Shown: positions 12,110 to 21,781 of the stretch, one piece after another
Position numbering within the stretch: the stretch's first letter is position 1
Layout of the letters: each line of letters starts with the position of its first letter
Assembly: GCF_002939985.1 (NCBI RefSeq)
Contig: NZ_MDFM01000009.1
Coordinates: forward strand, 62,001 to 126,000
Direction: 5' to 3'
DNA: 64,000 nucleotides
From: Xanthomonas hortorum pv. cynarae
GTDB taxonomy: Bacteria > Pseudomonadota > Gammaproteobacteria > Xanthomonadales > Xanthomonadaceae
The notes under the pieces: model-generated
The model's database searches: none
What the model saw: the letters and a program-made list of their open reading frames with translations, nothing else
Told to the model about the DNA's origin: nothing
Made by a program: the position numbers and the translations under genes

Positions 12110-13205
12110 CGAGTTGACCGGGAATACGCGGCGACACCTCGCCGACATCGCCGCATTGGGCGCGATGACGCAAGGCCTGATCCATCAACACCAAGGCCAT
12201 CATCGCCTCGGCGATCGGGGTGGCGCGAATGCCTACACAGGGGTCATGGCGACCGGCGGTGATCACATCCACCACGGCGCCCTCGGCATCCACCGTCGCG
12301 CCGGGCAGGCGCAGACTTGAGGTCGGCTTGAGCACCATCGAGGCGGTGATCGCCTGGCCGGTGGAAATGCCGCCCAGGATGCCGCCGGCATGGTTGCTGA
12401 GAAAGCCTTCCGGGGTGATCAGGTCGCGGTGTTCGGTGCCCTTTTGCGCGGCGCTGGCAAAGCCATCGCCGATCTCCACACCCTTGACCGCGTTGATGCT
12501 CATCAGCGCGGCAGCCAGTTCGGCATCGAGCTTGCCGTAGATCGGCTCGCCCCAGCCCGGCGGCACGCCGACGGCCACTACGTCCACACGCGCGCCGACC
12601 GAATCGCCAGATTTGCGCAGCGCATCCATATAGGTTTCCAACTCCGGCACCTGCTCGGCATGCGGCCAGAAGAACGGATTGTCTTCGACCGCATTCCAGT
12701 CGAAACCGGTCGGGCGGATCTCGCCCAGCTGCGATAAAAATCCGCGCACCAGCACGCCGTAGCGCTGCTTGAGCCACTTCTTGGCAATGACGCCGGCAGC
12801 CACGCGCATGGTGGTCTCGCGCGCGGACGAGCGCCCGCCGCCACGCGGATCACGGATGCCGTACTTCTGCCAATAGGTGTAGTCCGCATGCCCGGGGCGG
12901 AACTGCTGGGCGATGTTGCTGTAGTCCTTGCTGCGCTGATCAGTGTTGCGGATCAGCAAGCCGATCGGCGTGCCGGTGGTGCGGCCCTCGTAGACGCCGG
13001 ACAGGATCTCGATCTCGTCGGCCTCGCGGCGGGCCGAGGTGTGCCGGCTCTTGCCGCTGGCACGCCGCTGCAGATCGTGGGTGAACTCTTCCGGCGCGAT
13101 CTCCAGGCCCGGAGGGCAGCCGTCGATGACGCAGCCGATCGCCGGCCCATGCGATTCGCCGAAGGTACTGACCGTCAACAAGCGACCAAAACTGTTACTG
13201 CCCAT
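12102..13205 (-). CDS. aroC: chorismate synthase
   Basis: Last step of the shikimate pathway: reduced-FMN-dependent elimination of EPSP to chorismate, precursor of tryptophan and other aromatics. The protein is 367 residues. Family signatures are [16 protein letters not shown] near residue 12, [17 protein letters not shown] near residue 48, [20 protein letters not shown] near residue 122 and [14 protein letters not shown] near residue 298. Its ends overlap both the preceding membrane protein gene (11 bp) and the following dehydrogenase (8 bp), which indicates a tightly packed operon. Confidence 0.97.
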   Translation of the reverse strand: MGSNSFGRLLTVSTFGESHGPAIGCVIDGCPPGLEIAPEEFTHDLQRRASGKSRHTSARREADEIEILSGVYEGRTTGTPIGLLIRNTDQRSKDYSNIAQQFRPGHADYTYWQKYGIRDPRGGGRSSARETTMRVAAGVIAKKWLKQRYGVLVRGFLSQLGEIRPTGFDWNAVEDNPFFWPHAEQVPELETYMDALRKSGDSVGARVDVVAVGVPPGWGEPIYGKLDAELAAALMSINAVKGVEIGDGFASAAQKGTEHRDLITPEGFLSNHAGGILGGISTGQAITASMVLKPTSSLRLPGATVDAEGAVVDVITAGRHDPCVGIRATPIAEAMMALVLMDQALRHRAQCGDVGEVSPRIPGQLDV

Positions 13206-13710
13206 GACGGCATCCTCTCAACAATGCAGCAGGTGGCATGGCGCGCAAGATGCGCGGCAGATGACGTGCCGCCACCAGCATCGGCGCCCCTGCCAACAAG
13301 CCGCTGAACACCAGCACAAACACATCCAGCTCGTCACGCCCGCTAAGCAGCCAATCGGCAAGCAGGTACAGCGCAACGCCGATTCCGACCAGCAGGCCGA
13401 GTGCCACGATCAGCGTGCGGCGCCGATGCGCGCGCAAGGCCGCATCCGAACTGACCACCACGATCCATGCCGACACCAGGCCAAAAAACGCCATCAGGCC
13501 AAAACCAATTTCCGCCGCAGCGCTCAACCAGCGCTGTGGCGAGGGGCTGCCGTACATCGGGTCGAACAAGCGATACACCACGTCGAGCAAGCCCAGCGGA
13601 ATGCCCACACCGAAGATCGACACCGGCACCAGCAACAGGAGATCGCTCAGCTGCGGCCGCGGTGTGGACGACTCAGCGTGCACTGGCCAACTCGGTGATG
13701 CGCGCAGCAT
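13195..13710 (-). CDS. small integral membrane protein of unknown function
   Basis: About 160-171 residues with four predicted membrane helices: [60 protein letters not shown] and [19 protein letters not shown]. No catalytic motif is visible and I do not recognise the family. The start is uncertain. The ATG at 13710 overlaps prmB by 38 bases, while a GTG at 13683 ([11 protein letters not shown]) overlaps it by 11. The stop overlaps the start of aroC. Its packing between prmB and aroC suggests it is translated as part of that operon. Confidence 0.7.
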   Translation of the reverse strand: MLRASPSWPVHAESSTPRPQLSDLLLLVPVSIFGVGIPLGLLDVVYRLFDPMYGSPSPQRWLSAAAEIGFGLMAFFGLVSAWIVVVSSDAALRAHRRRTLIVALGLLVGIGVALYLLADWLLSGRDELDVFVLVFSGLLAGAPMLVAARHLPRILRAMPPAALLRGCRHGQ

Positions 13711-14599
13711 GCGCGATCAATTCGCGGCATTCCACCGCAAAGATGCCCATCTGCCCGACCTTGAATTCGACCCAGGCAAAATCCACTTCCGGCAGCAGCT
13801 TGATCAGATGCTGCTCTGATTCGCCCACTTCGCAGATCAGCAAGCCGTCTTCGCTCAGGTGCTGCGGCGCATCGCGCAGGATCTTCAGCACCAGGTCCAG
13901 TCCATCGTCGCCCGCGCGCAGGCCCAGCTCAGGCTCGTAGGAATACTCCTGCGGCAACGCGTCGGTTTCGTCGTTGGTGACATACGGCGGATTGGTCACG
14001 ATCAGGTCGTACTGGCGACCGCCCAGCCCGGTAAACAGGTCCGACTTGAGCAGGGTGACGTTGTCGGCATGCAGGCGTGCCTTGTTTTCGGCGGCCAGCG
14101 CCAGCGCGTCGTCGCTGATGTCCACGCCGTCCACGTCCCACTGCGGGTTGTAGTGGCCCATGGCGATCGCGATACAGCCCGAACCGGTGCACAGGTCCAG
14201 TGCGCGGGTGACTTCGCGGCCGCCCAGCCAGGGCTCGAAGCCGGCTTCGATCAGCTCGGCGATCGGCGAACGCGGCACCAATGCGCGCGCATCGCTCTTG
14301 AAACTCAGGCCGGCAAACCAGGCCTCGCCGGTCAGATACGCCGCCGGCACGCGCTCGCTGATGCGGCGTTCGAACAAGCCCAGTACCTGCTCTTTTTCCG
14401 AGCGCAGCAGACGCGCCTGGCCGTAGGCCGGGCCGAGATCGTGCGGCAGATGCAGGCTGTGCAGCACCAGCTGGGTGGCCTCGTCCAGCGCATTGTCGTA
14501 GCTGTGGCCGAAGGTCAGACCGGCTGCATTGAAACGGCTGGTGCCGTAGCGGATCAGGTCGATGATGGTGTGCAGTTCGTCGGCCGCGGCGGCAGTCAT
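13673..14599 (-). CDS. prmB: 50S ribosomal protein L3 glutamine N5-methyltransferase
   Basis: SAM-dependent enzyme that methylates a glutamine of ribosomal protein L3. The protein is 308 residues. The N-terminal helical domain includes TIIDLIRYGTSRFNAAGLTFGHS, typical of PrmB rather than PrmC. The methyltransferase domain has motif I DLCTGSGCIAIAMG near residue 135 and the NPPY catalytic motif (VTNPPYVT) near residue 203. It is first in the minus-strand run leading into aroC and divergent from the SCO-like gene. Confidence 0.95.
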   Translation of the reverse strand: MTAAAADELHTIIDLIRYGTSRFNAAGLTFGHSYDNALDEATQLVLHSLHLPHDLGPAYGQARLLRSEKEQVLGLFERRISERVPAAYLTGEAWFAGLSFKSDARALVPRSPIAELIEAGFEPWLGGREVTRALDLCTGSGCIAIAMGHYNPQWDVDGVDISDDALALAAENKARLHADNVTLLKSDLFTGLGGRQYDLIVTNPPYVTNDETDALPQEYSYEPELGLRAGDDGLDLVLKILRDAPQHLSEDGLLICEVGESEQHLIKLLPEVDFAWVEFKVGQMGIFAVECRELIAHAARITELASAR

Positions 14600-14679
14600 G
14601 GCAACAACTAAAGAGGAATCGGCCCACGATTATAGAGGTCGGATCGGTATCATGAGCGTCCGTTGCAGTGGAAACCGCC

Positions 14680-15330
14680 ATGTTCAATCGCAATACCGGC
14701 ATCGTGCTGCTGGTGGCGCTGGCCGCCGGCCTGGGGCTGTTGCTGGGCCAGAAGTTCCTCGGCGCCGCGCCCAGCTCGCCGTGGCCGCCCACCAAGACCA
14801 TCACCTTCTATCCGCAGCCGCGCACCCTGCCGCAGTTCAGCCTGCGCCAGTCCGATGGTACCCAGCTGGTGCCCGGTGAGCTGAAAGGGCATTGGACGCT
14901 GGTGTTTCTGGGCTTCACGTTCTGCCCGGATGTGTGCCCGACCACCTTGACCGATCTGGCGGTGGCACAGCAGCAGTGGGCAAGCATTCCGGATGGGCTG
15001 CGCCCACGCGTGCTGTTCGTCTCGGTAGACCCGCAGCGCGACCCGCCTGCGCGCCTTGGCGAATACGCGCATGCCTTCCACAAGGACACCCTGGCCGCCA
15101 CCGCCGACGTACCGGCGCTGGAGCGCTTCGCCACCGCGCTGGGCTTCGTGTTCCAGAAGGTGCCGGGCAAAGGCTTTGCGCAGAATCCCAACGACTACAG
15201 CATGGATCACTCGGCCGGCATCGCCGTGCTCGACCCGCAAGGCCGCCTGGCCGGCTTGATCCGTCCCCCGCTCGACCCGAAGGCGATCGCCGCCGACCTC
15301 CAACAGCTGACCAAGGTAACCGCTCCGTGA
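14680..15330 (+). CDS. SCO1/SenC-family copper/thiol protein
   Basis: 216-residue membrane-anchored thioredoxin-fold protein. One N-terminal helix ([17 protein letters not shown]) is followed by the SCO domain with the copper-binding CxxxC motif in [10 protein letters not shown] near residue 88 and the conserved His in MDHSAGIAV near residue 180. SCO proteins deliver copper to the CuA site of cytochrome c oxidase or act as periplasmic thiol reductants. The domain faces the periplasm. I chose the ATG giving MFNRNTG; a GTG four codons upstream is possible. Its stop overlaps the psd start (GTGA), so the two genes are co-translated. Confidence 0.92.
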   Translation: MFNRNTGIVLLVALAAGLGLLLGQKFLGAAPSSPWPPTKTITFYPQPRTLPQFSLRQSDGTQLVPGELKGHWTLVFLGFTFCPDVCPTTLTDLAVAQQQWASIPDGLRPRVLFVSVDPQRDPPARLGEYAHAFHKDTLAATADVPALERFATALGFVFQKVPGKGFAQNPNDYSMDHSAGIAVLDPQGRLAGLIRPPLDPKAIAADLQQLTKVTAP

Positions 15331-16175
15331 GTCTCGTCACTTCCCTGACCTACGTGCTGCCGCATCGGTTGCTGTCCTCGATGGCACGCGCGCTGGCTTA
15401 TTCGGATACGCCGTCCACCAAGCAATGGTTGATCGACACGGTGACGCGCAAGTTCGGCGTGGACCTGAGCGAGGCATTGGAGCCGGATCCGCGCGCGTAC
15501 CCCACCTTCAATGCGTTCTTCACCCGTGCCTTGAAGCCGGGCGCACGCGTGCCCGACGCCGACCCCGCAGCCGTGCTGATGCCGGCCGATGGCCGTATCA
15601 GCCAGCTCGGTCCGATCGAGAACGGCCGTATCTTCCAGGCCAAGGGGCAGTCGTTTACCGCTGCCGAACTGCTCGGCGATGCCGAAGCCGCGCAGCCGTT
15701 CAACGATGGGTTGTTCGCCACGGTCTATCTCTCGCCCAAGGACTACCACCGGGTGCATATGCCCTGGACCGGCACCTTGCGCGAGACCGTGCATGTGCCC
15801 GGCCGCTTGTTCAGCGTGGGCCCGGATGCAGTACGTAACGTGCCGCGCCTGTTCGCCCGCAACGAGCGCCTGGTGTGCCACTTCGATACCGACTTCGGCC
15901 CGATGGCCTCGGTGATGGTGGGCGCGCTATTGGTGTCCGGCGTGGAGACGGTGTGGAGCGGCGTGGAGATCCCGCGCTATGGCGATCGCATCACGCGTAA
16001 GGATTATCGCGGCAAGGGAATCGTATTGGAGCGATTTGCGGAGATGGCGAGGTTCAATTACGGCTCGACCGTCATTGTGTTGCTGCCGCCAGGCGTTGCA
16101 AAACTCGATGGCGCACTTGCTGCAGAGACATCGGTGCGGCTAGGCCAGGCACTCGCACGTCGCCAGGTGAGCTGA
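15327..16175 (+). CDS. psd: phosphatidylserine decarboxylase proenzyme
   Basis: Makes phosphatidylethanolamine from phosphatidylserine at the inner membrane. The protein is 282 residues with a GTG start overlapping the previous stop. Family landmarks are [17 protein letters not shown] near residue 60, the catalytic Asp in [22 protein letters not shown] near residue 138 and the self-cleavage site near residue 248. That site reads NYGST instead of the more common LGST; the GST core, whose Ser becomes the pyruvoyl group, is intact. Cleavage would give a small alpha chain of about 35 residues. Confidence 0.96.
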   Translation: MSLVTSLTYVLPHRLLSSMARALAYSDTPSTKQWLIDTVTRKFGVDLSEALEPDPRAYPTFNAFFTRALKPGARVPDADPAAVLMPADGRISQLGPIENGRIFQAKGQSFTAAELLGDAEAAQPFNDGLFATVYLSPKDYHRVHMPWTGTLRETVHVPGRLFSVGPDAVRNVPRLFARNERLVCHFDTDFGPMASVMVGALLVSGVETVWSGVEIPRYGDRITRKDYRGKGIVLERFAEMARFNYGSTVIVLLPPGVAKLDGALAAETSVRLGQALARRQVS

Positions 16176-16338
16176 TCACAGCGGCGCGCCGACGATCCCC
16201 CGCTCCGGCACGCAAATCACGACAGCGCCTTTGTGTAGTAGTGGCGGGTCGTCCCATGACTGGACCTTCTCGATAACGCCTCGCGCACAACCTCGCTTTA
16301 CACCCAATGCAGCAATCGGCGAATGCAGCGACGCCTTT

Positions 16339-16482
16339 GTAGGAGCGGGCCTGGCCGCGATGAGGCCTTCTCGATGACGTTCGGGCGCAGGCGCGTTTCG
16401 CGCTCCAAGCCTCCAATTTAGAGCGCGCCCGCCCACCCTAGAGCTACCGGGACGGCTTCATCGCGGCCAGGTCCGCTCCTAC
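16339..16482. repeat. pair of inverted GTAGGAGC REP arms
   Basis: GTAGGAGCGGGCCTGGCCGCGATGAGG (from 16339) faces TTCATCGCGGCCAGGTCCGCTCCTAC (ending 16482) across about 90 bp. Both arms belong to the GTAG-headed family seen three more times in this window. The region (16176-16532) between psd and the convergent lytic transglycosylase gene has no other feature I can support. Confidence 0.75.
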
Positions 16483-16532
16483 AGGAGCTTGATCCAGCCC
16501 GCAGCTCGCCGACCCGGCACCGCTTCCGCAAG

Positions 16533-18116
16533 TCAGCGATCGCAGCCCGCCAGCTTGATGCTCTGCCCCGGCTTGAGCGCGTACGACGGCGCCTTCAGCC
16601 CATTGGCCTTGGCAAGCGTCTTGATCTCGCACTGGTACTTGTTCGCCACGCGGCCGAGCGTGTCGCCCTTGGCGACGGTGTAGCTGCGCGCCTGCTTGGC
16701 CTTGGGCTTGGCGACGACCGGCTGGCCGGTGGCCACGGTGGTCGGCACGCCGGCCATCGGGCTGACATCGCCCACGGCCACGCTGGGCACGTACTCGGGG
16801 GCGCTGCTGCTGCGCACGATCGCGCTGTTGAGGTCGGCGGTGATCAAGGTGCGCGCCAGATCCGCACGCGGGCCGTTGACGCAGTAGCGCGTGTACAGGC
16901 TGGCGATGCGGTTGGTGGCATTGATGACCGTGCCGGCCGGAATCCAGCCATCGGATTCGTAGCGCGGATTGAGGTTGCGCAACGCGCGCATATAGCCGTC
17001 GCGCGTGCCCATGCTGCCCAGGCAGATGGTGAGCTCGTAGATGGTCGTCGACTTGGCGAGCTTGAGCGTGGCCGGCTGCGCATCGAGCTTGGCGAAGTCA
17101 ACGCCGTACTGGCGCGGGTGCAGGAAGATCCAGGCCGCGGCGATCACCATCGGCACGTAGTCCTTGGTTTCGGCCGGGAACTGGTTGTACACGTCCTGCT
17201 CCCAGAACCCGCGCCCGCCGCTCTGCGAGAACACGCGCGCCGCACGGCCTTCGCCACCGTTGTAGGCGGCCAGCGCCAGCTCGATGTTGCGGTTGAGCCC
17301 GGCCATGCGCTCGTTGAGATACGCGGCGCTGGCTTCGGCGGCGCTGCGTGCATCGAAGCGCGTATCGAACCCGGTGCCGTCCGGGCCCAGCCCGAAACGA
17401 CGCCCGGTGGCCGGCATGAACTGCATCAAGCCGGCAGCGCCGGCACGCGAACTGGCGTGCACCTTGCCATTGGATTCCTTGGCCATGATGCCGAACAGCA
17501 GCGCTTCGGGCAGGCCGCGCTTCTGCCATTCCGGCCACATCACCCCGCGCAGGTTGCTGTAGTTCTCGTAGCTGGTCAGCAGCGCAGGGCGCATGTCGGT
17601 CAGCCAGCGGCGGATACCGGCCTGCACCGCCGGGTTGTACTGCACCATCTTGTCAAAATCGTGGCGCTGGTCGTTCAGCAGCGTGGCCGCACGTGCGGCT
17701 TCGGGCACGCCGTTCGCCGCCGGGCCCAGGTGGTCCGGGTCGGCCTGCAACAGGGTGTCGTCGTCTTCCGGATCTTCAGCGGCAGGTGCTTCGGCGTCTG
17801 CGCGCGCCTTCAGCAGGCGCTTGTAGGTGGCCAGCTGATTGGCGACCAGGCAGCCGCGCTGCTTGATGCAGGCGTCGATGACGTCTTCCATGTCCTCCAA
17901 CGCGGCATCGCCTTCGGCAGTGCCCTTGGGGTCGGAGTTGTTCACCAGCACCAGCGCGTCGCGGTAGCGCTTTTCGGCGGCGGCCATGCGGGTATCGAGC
18001 ACGGCGGCTTTCTCCGTGTCGCGTTTGGAGATGGCATGGGCAGCGGGGACGACAGACATCAGCGCCACCAGTGCCAGAACCGGCCATGGGCGCAAAGCAA
18101 AATGAGCGAGCGGCAT
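16533..18116 (-). CDS. MltD-like lytic murein transglycosylase with C-terminal LysM
   Basis: 527-residue exported cell-wall enzyme. It has a signal peptide (WPVLALVALMSVVPAAHA), a helical linker region with acidic patches, then an SLT domain around residue 195. The catalytic Glu is in FGIMAKESNGKVHASS, followed by AGAAGLMQFMPATGRRFGL and LALAAYNGGEGRAARV. A LysM peptidoglycan-binding domain closes the protein (SYTVAKGDTLGRVANKYQ). It should cleave the MurNAc-GlcNAc bond to a 1,6-anhydro product in the periplasm. I start at MPLAHFALRPW, nearest the signal peptide. Confidence 0.92.
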   Translation of the reverse strand: MPLAHFALRPWPVLALVALMSVVPAAHAISKRDTEKAAVLDTRMAAAEKRYRDALVLVNNSDPKGTAEGDAALEDMEDVIDACIKQRGCLVANQLATYKRLLKARADAEAPAAEDPEDDDTLLQADPDHLGPAANGVPEAARAATLLNDQRHDFDKMVQYNPAVQAGIRRWLTDMRPALLTSYENYSNLRGVMWPEWQKRGLPEALLFGIMAKESNGKVHASSRAGAAGLMQFMPATGRRFGLGPDGTGFDTRFDARSAAEASAAYLNERMAGLNRNIELALAAYNGGEGRAARVFSQSGGRGFWEQDVYNQFPAETKDYVPMVIAAAWIFLHPRQYGVDFAKLDAQPATLKLAKSTTIYELTICLGSMGTRDGYMRALRNLNPRYESDGWIPAGTVINATNRIASLYTRYCVNGPRADLARTLITADLNSAIVRSSSAPEYVPSVAVGDVSPMAGVPTTVATGQPVVAKPKAKQARSYTVAKGDTLGRVANKYQCEIKTLAKANGLKAPSYALKPGQSIKLAGCDR

Positions 18117-18409
18117 CGTAGGCAGTACAGCGGAAAGGCAGGCAGGGTAGCCGCCGGGGCGACACCGGAGCAAGGCGGCACCGCCGGCAGGGTCAGTGGG
18201 CCGTTAGATTGATCGATGGATTAGGTGGTTGGAATGGCTGCTGGCTGGTTCCCGTGATTCGCGCCTGTTGCTCATGCGAGTTGCCCGGCGGCATGGCTCT
18301 TTGACGTCTCGCGCCGGCATGCGGACTCGCTGTGCCACCACGATGCCCCACCGGGCTTGCCGGCGAGCATTGCCAGATAGAATCGCGTTTTCCCCACCGG
18401 ATCTGCGCA

Positions 18410-19915
18410 ATGGCCTCGTTCCTGCTTGGCAAAGGCGTCACCGACGACATCGCGGTGATGCTGGAAGGACGCTTCGGCAACCGCCATGGTTTGGTCGCCG
18501 GCGCCACCGGTACCGGCAAGACCGTCACCTTGATGACCCTGGCCGAAGGCTTCTCGCGGCTGGGCGTGCCGGTGTTCCTGGCCGACGTGAAGGGCGACGT
18601 GGCCGGTCTGGCGGTTGCCGGCGACGGCGCAGCCGGCGTGTTGCAGCGCGCCACGGAAGTGGGCATCACCGATTACGCGCCGGCCGCCAACCCGGTGGTG
18701 TTCTGGGATCTGTACGGCAAGCTCGGCCACCCGGTGCGCACCACCGTCAGCGAGATGGGCCCCACCCTGCTCGCGCGCATTCTGGAACTCAACGACACCC
18801 AGTCCGGTGTGCTGGACATCGTGTTCAAGCTGGCCGACGACCGTGGACTGCTGTTGCTGGATCTGGACGACCTACGCGCGCTGCTGGCGTTGGTGGTGGA
18901 AGAACGCAAGGAGCTGTCCACCAGTTACGGGCTGGTCTCCAGCCAATCGGTGGCCGCGATCCAGCGTTCCTTGCTGCGTCTGGCGCAGGACGGCGGCGAG
19001 CAGTTCTTTGGCGAACCCGCACTTGAGCTGGCCGAACTGATGCGCGTGGCGCCGGACGGCCGCGGCGTGATCGGCATCCTGGCGGCCAACCAATTGGTGC
19101 TCAAGCCGAAGCTGTATTCCACCTTCCTGCTGTGGCTGTTGTCGGAACTGTTCGAGCGTTTGCCCGAGGTGGGCGACCTGGAACAGCCAAAGCTGGTGTT
19201 CGTGTTCGACGAAGCGCATCTGCTGTTCGACGACGCGCCCGCCGCGCTGGTGCAGCGTATCGAACAGGTGGTGCGGCTGATCCGTTCCAAGGGCGTGGGC
19301 GTGTACTTCTGCTCGCAGTTTCCCGACGATATTCCGGACAACATCCTTGGCCAGCTCGGCAATCGCGTGCAGCACGCGCTGCGTGCCTACACCCCGCGCG
19401 ATCAGAAAGCGGTCAAGACCGCGGCGCAGACCTTCGTCGCCAATCCCAAGCTCGACGTGGCGACCGCGATCTCCAGCCTGGGCACCGGCGAGGCGCTGGT
19501 GTCACCGCTGCAAGGCAAGGGCGTGCCCGCGCCGGTACAGCAGACCCTGATCGCCCCGCCGCGCTGCCGCATGGGCGCCATCAGCGAGACCGAACGCGCG
19601 CAGGTGCGTGCCGCCAGCCCGGTGGGCACCCGCTACGACACCGCCATCAACCGCGAATCGGCCGCCGAACTGTTGGCACGTCGCGTCGAACAGGTCGCCG
19701 AGCAGACCGCCGCCCCGCCCGCGCGCACCCGCGAGGATGACGACGCGCAAGACAGCGGCTTCGGCAAGGCGGTCAAGGACGCCGTCTTCGGCACCAGCCG
19801 CCGCCAGGGCATGCTCGAAGCGATGGCCAAACAGACCTCACGCACGGTGGGCAACAAGATCGGCCAGCAGATCGTGCGCGGTATTTTCGGCAGTATTTTT
19901 GGTGGGAAGCGCTGA
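18410..19915 (+). CDS. HerA-like/DUF853 P-loop ATPase (YjgR family)
   Basis: 501-residue cytosolic ATPase. The Walker A motif GATGTGKTV lies near residue 30 and the Walker B-like VFVFDEAHLLFDDAP near residue 267. It also has VFLADVKGDVAGLA and the DUF853 signature GVGVYFCSQFPDDIPDNILGQLGNRVQHALRAYTPRDQKAVK. The C-terminal third is charged and Ala-rich and ends GRIFGSIF-like with GGKR. HerA-type proteins move along DNA, but the role of this subfamily is unknown. I start at MASFLLGKGV. Confidence 0.9.
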   Translation: MASFLLGKGVTDDIAVMLEGRFGNRHGLVAGATGTGKTVTLMTLAEGFSRLGVPVFLADVKGDVAGLAVAGDGAAGVLQRATEVGITDYAPAANPVVFWDLYGKLGHPVRTTVSEMGPTLLARILELNDTQSGVLDIVFKLADDRGLLLLDLDDLRALLALVVEERKELSTSYGLVSSQSVAAIQRSLLRLAQDGGEQFFGEPALELAELMRVAPDGRGVIGILAANQLVLKPKLYSTFLLWLLSELFERLPEVGDLEQPKLVFVFDEAHLLFDDAPAALVQRIEQVVRLIRSKGVGVYFCSQFPDDIPDNILGQLGNRVQHALRAYTPRDQKAVKTAAQTFVANPKLDVATAISSLGTGEALVSPLQGKGVPAPVQQTLIAPPRCRMGAISETERAQVRAASPVGTRYDTAINRESAAELLARRVEQVAEQTAAPPARTREDDDAQDSGFGKAVKDAVFGTSRRQGMLEAMAKQTSRTVGNKIGQQIVRGIFGSIFGGKR

Positions 19916-19945
19916 GTAAAACGAATAACCACAGGGACGAACGCT

Positions 19946-20497
19946 ATGCGCAAGACATGGATACAGCTTGGTGGGCTCGCACTGCTTGTTGTAGCTGCAG
20001 CTTGCGGAGCACAGGAAAAAGCACGTAACCCCAACTATGATTACCACGATCCTGGCTATGGCCCGATCAAGTGGCCATTACGCAGCCAGCATCTTCTTGC
20101 AGGCCATTACTCAGGCCTCTTACAGATAGAGGTCGAACGCACCGAGTGCGCAAGCGCACGCGCTGAATTATGGCTGGAAGCCGCCGTCGGGGATCAGAAA
20201 AGTCATCGCTACACGTTGAAGTACACCTGTCTGTCGGTACAAGACCCTAAACATCACAGGGAAACAGTCACATTGCGTAGTACGTGGTGGGTGGATGAGA
20301 TCGCGGGCAGCTGCTTGATCTTGGAAGCAGAGCCCGACCCACGCTTTTCCTATCCCTCTCCGCTCTACGGCTTCCGGATTGATGAAACCGATAATCCCAA
20401 ACTCGGTGTTGCTCGACTCCTATCCCAGGATGGCGCTAACTGTCAGAGCGGTGGAGGACCCGAATACCATGACAAGATCCTCAAGCACGTGCATTGA
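19946..20497 (+). CDS. putative secreted protein or lipoprotein of unknown function
   Basis: 183 residues. The N-terminus [20 protein letters not shown] is a signal peptide ending in a possible lipobox (VAAAC). The mature part is rich in Trp, Tyr and paired cysteines (TECASA, KYTCLS, GSCLIL, ANCQSG), so disulfides in the periplasm are likely. I do not recognise the family. Base composition is noticeably less GC-rich than the flanking ATPase gene, which hints at separate acquisition. The last 17 bases overlap the convergent Nudix gene. Confidence 0.7.
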   Translation: MRKTWIQLGGLALLVVAAACGAQEKARNPNYDYHDPGYGPIKWPLRSQHLLAGHYSGLLQIEVERTECASARAELWLEAAVGDQKSHRYTLKYTCLSVQDPKHHRETVTLRSTWWVDEIAGSCLILEAEPDPRFSYPSPLYGFRIDETDNPKLGVARLLSQDGANCQSGGGPEYHDKILKHVH

Positions 20498-21164
20498 GTT
20501 GCAGGCAACCTAGATCTTTGGCATCCGAATCTGAGCCACTACCGCCATATCGCAACGTGCTGATCCACCCCAGCACACCATGCAACTTTGCGTACTGCAG
20601 CAACATGATGGTCTTGGCATCGGCGATGTCGCCTGAGCCGATCATCGCCAGCGCTGTATCGAGCGGCAGTTCCAGCACCTCGATCTCTTCGCCGTCTTCT
20701 TCGACACCGCCACCGTCACTGACCTTGTCGCCATCGAAGTATTCGCCGACGAAAAAGTACAGGCGCTCAGTGACTGAGCCAGGGCTCATGAACGCCTCGA
20801 ACACCTTGCGCACGTTGTCGATGCGATATCCGGTCTCTTCTTCGGTTTCCTTGCGGATGCAGGTCAGCGCATCGTCCTGGTCAAGCAAGCCGGCGCAAGC
20901 TTCGATCAGCATGCCGTCCGCATTGCCGTTGAGTAGCGTCGGCAGGCGGAACTGGCGGGTCAGCATCACCGTCTGCTTGGCGCGACTGTAGAGCAGGATC
21001 GTGGCGCCATTGCCGCGGTCGTAGGCCTCGCGCGACAGGGTCTGCCAGCGGCCGTCCTTGCGCTGAAAATCGAACGTGACCTTGCGCAGCACATACCAAT
21101 TGTCCGACAGCACATCAATGCTGCGAATGCGAACCTGCGGGTTGCCGGTGGCGGATGGATTCAA
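20481..21164 (-). CDS. nudK: NudK-like Nudix hydrolase (GDP-mannose pyrophosphatase type)
   Basis: 227-residue Nudix protein. The Nudix helix reads [22 protein letters not shown] near residue 95, with the NudK spacing rather than the canonical one. The sequence before it ([31 protein letters not shown]) is also NudK-like, so GDP-mannose is the best substrate guess. There is no suitable ATG. A TTG at 21164 has a strong AAGGAG ribosome site six bases upstream and gives [13 protein letters not shown], so I chose it. It would trim GDP-sugars in the cytosol. Confidence 0.87.
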   Translation of the reverse strand: MNPSATGNPQVRIRSIDVLSDNWYVLRKVTFDFQRKDGRWQTLSREAYDRGNGATILLYSRAKQTVMLTRQFRLPTLLNGNADGMLIEACAGLLDQDDALTCIRKETEEETGYRIDNVRKVFEAFMSPGSVTERLYFFVGEYFDGDKVSDGGGVEEDGEEIEVLELPLDTALAMIGSGDIADAKTIMLLQYAKLHGVLGWISTLRYGGSGSDSDAKDLGCLQLNARA

Positions 21165-21781
21165 GCGACACTCCTTGTGATGCGAGCGAAGGTAGTGCCA
21201 CGAACGTGGCGCGTCTGGTCGCTCGAAAGATCCGCAATGACTGCGGCGGGTCGACAGTCTACCGATGACCAAGATCCGGAGCATTACGTCATCTACTGAA
21301 GCACTGCACGTGTCGCATATCGAAGTGTAAAGGCCTGCATTGCGATCAGTACATACTAGGCCAATGACTCCACGCTGCCGGTCATTCAGACCGCGACGCT
21401 GCACGGTCGACTGAAGCACGGAAGTGCGTACGTCACCAGGATAACGAACCGCACAACCGCGACGTCGGCATTACTCGCGTGACCGGCAGTTTGTCGCGAT
21501 CACACCTCCATACTCAACGCCGGCATCGCTTTGCAAACCTTCTAATTGCCATCACGTGCTCCTCGAGCCAGACGCTTTCTTCGATAGCGCAAGGCCCACT
21601 GAACCGTCGATACCGACGCCCGATCTTGCGCAGTTCGTGTCTTTCCACATGCGGCTACGCGCCAAGCCCCCACCCGCTGCCGTGCATCACCGGGCTCAAC
21701 AGGCGGGCACCGTTAGATCCCAATTGCACGGCGACGCGCACCACCGCACAATCCCTTCACATCACACGCTTGGGGAGCGTC
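21165..21781. other. 617-bp intergenic region
   Basis: Lies between the divergent Nudix gene and the membrane-repeat protein. I find no RNA gene, repeat or convincing frame. A GGGGAGCGTC ribosome site stands immediately before the downstream ATG, and the rest should hold the two divergent promoters. Confidence 0.4.

Noticed and set aside
16176..16436. Minus-strand frames of 86-114 codons after psd
   Set aside because: They translate REP-like repeats; the residue pattern follows the repeat, not a protein.
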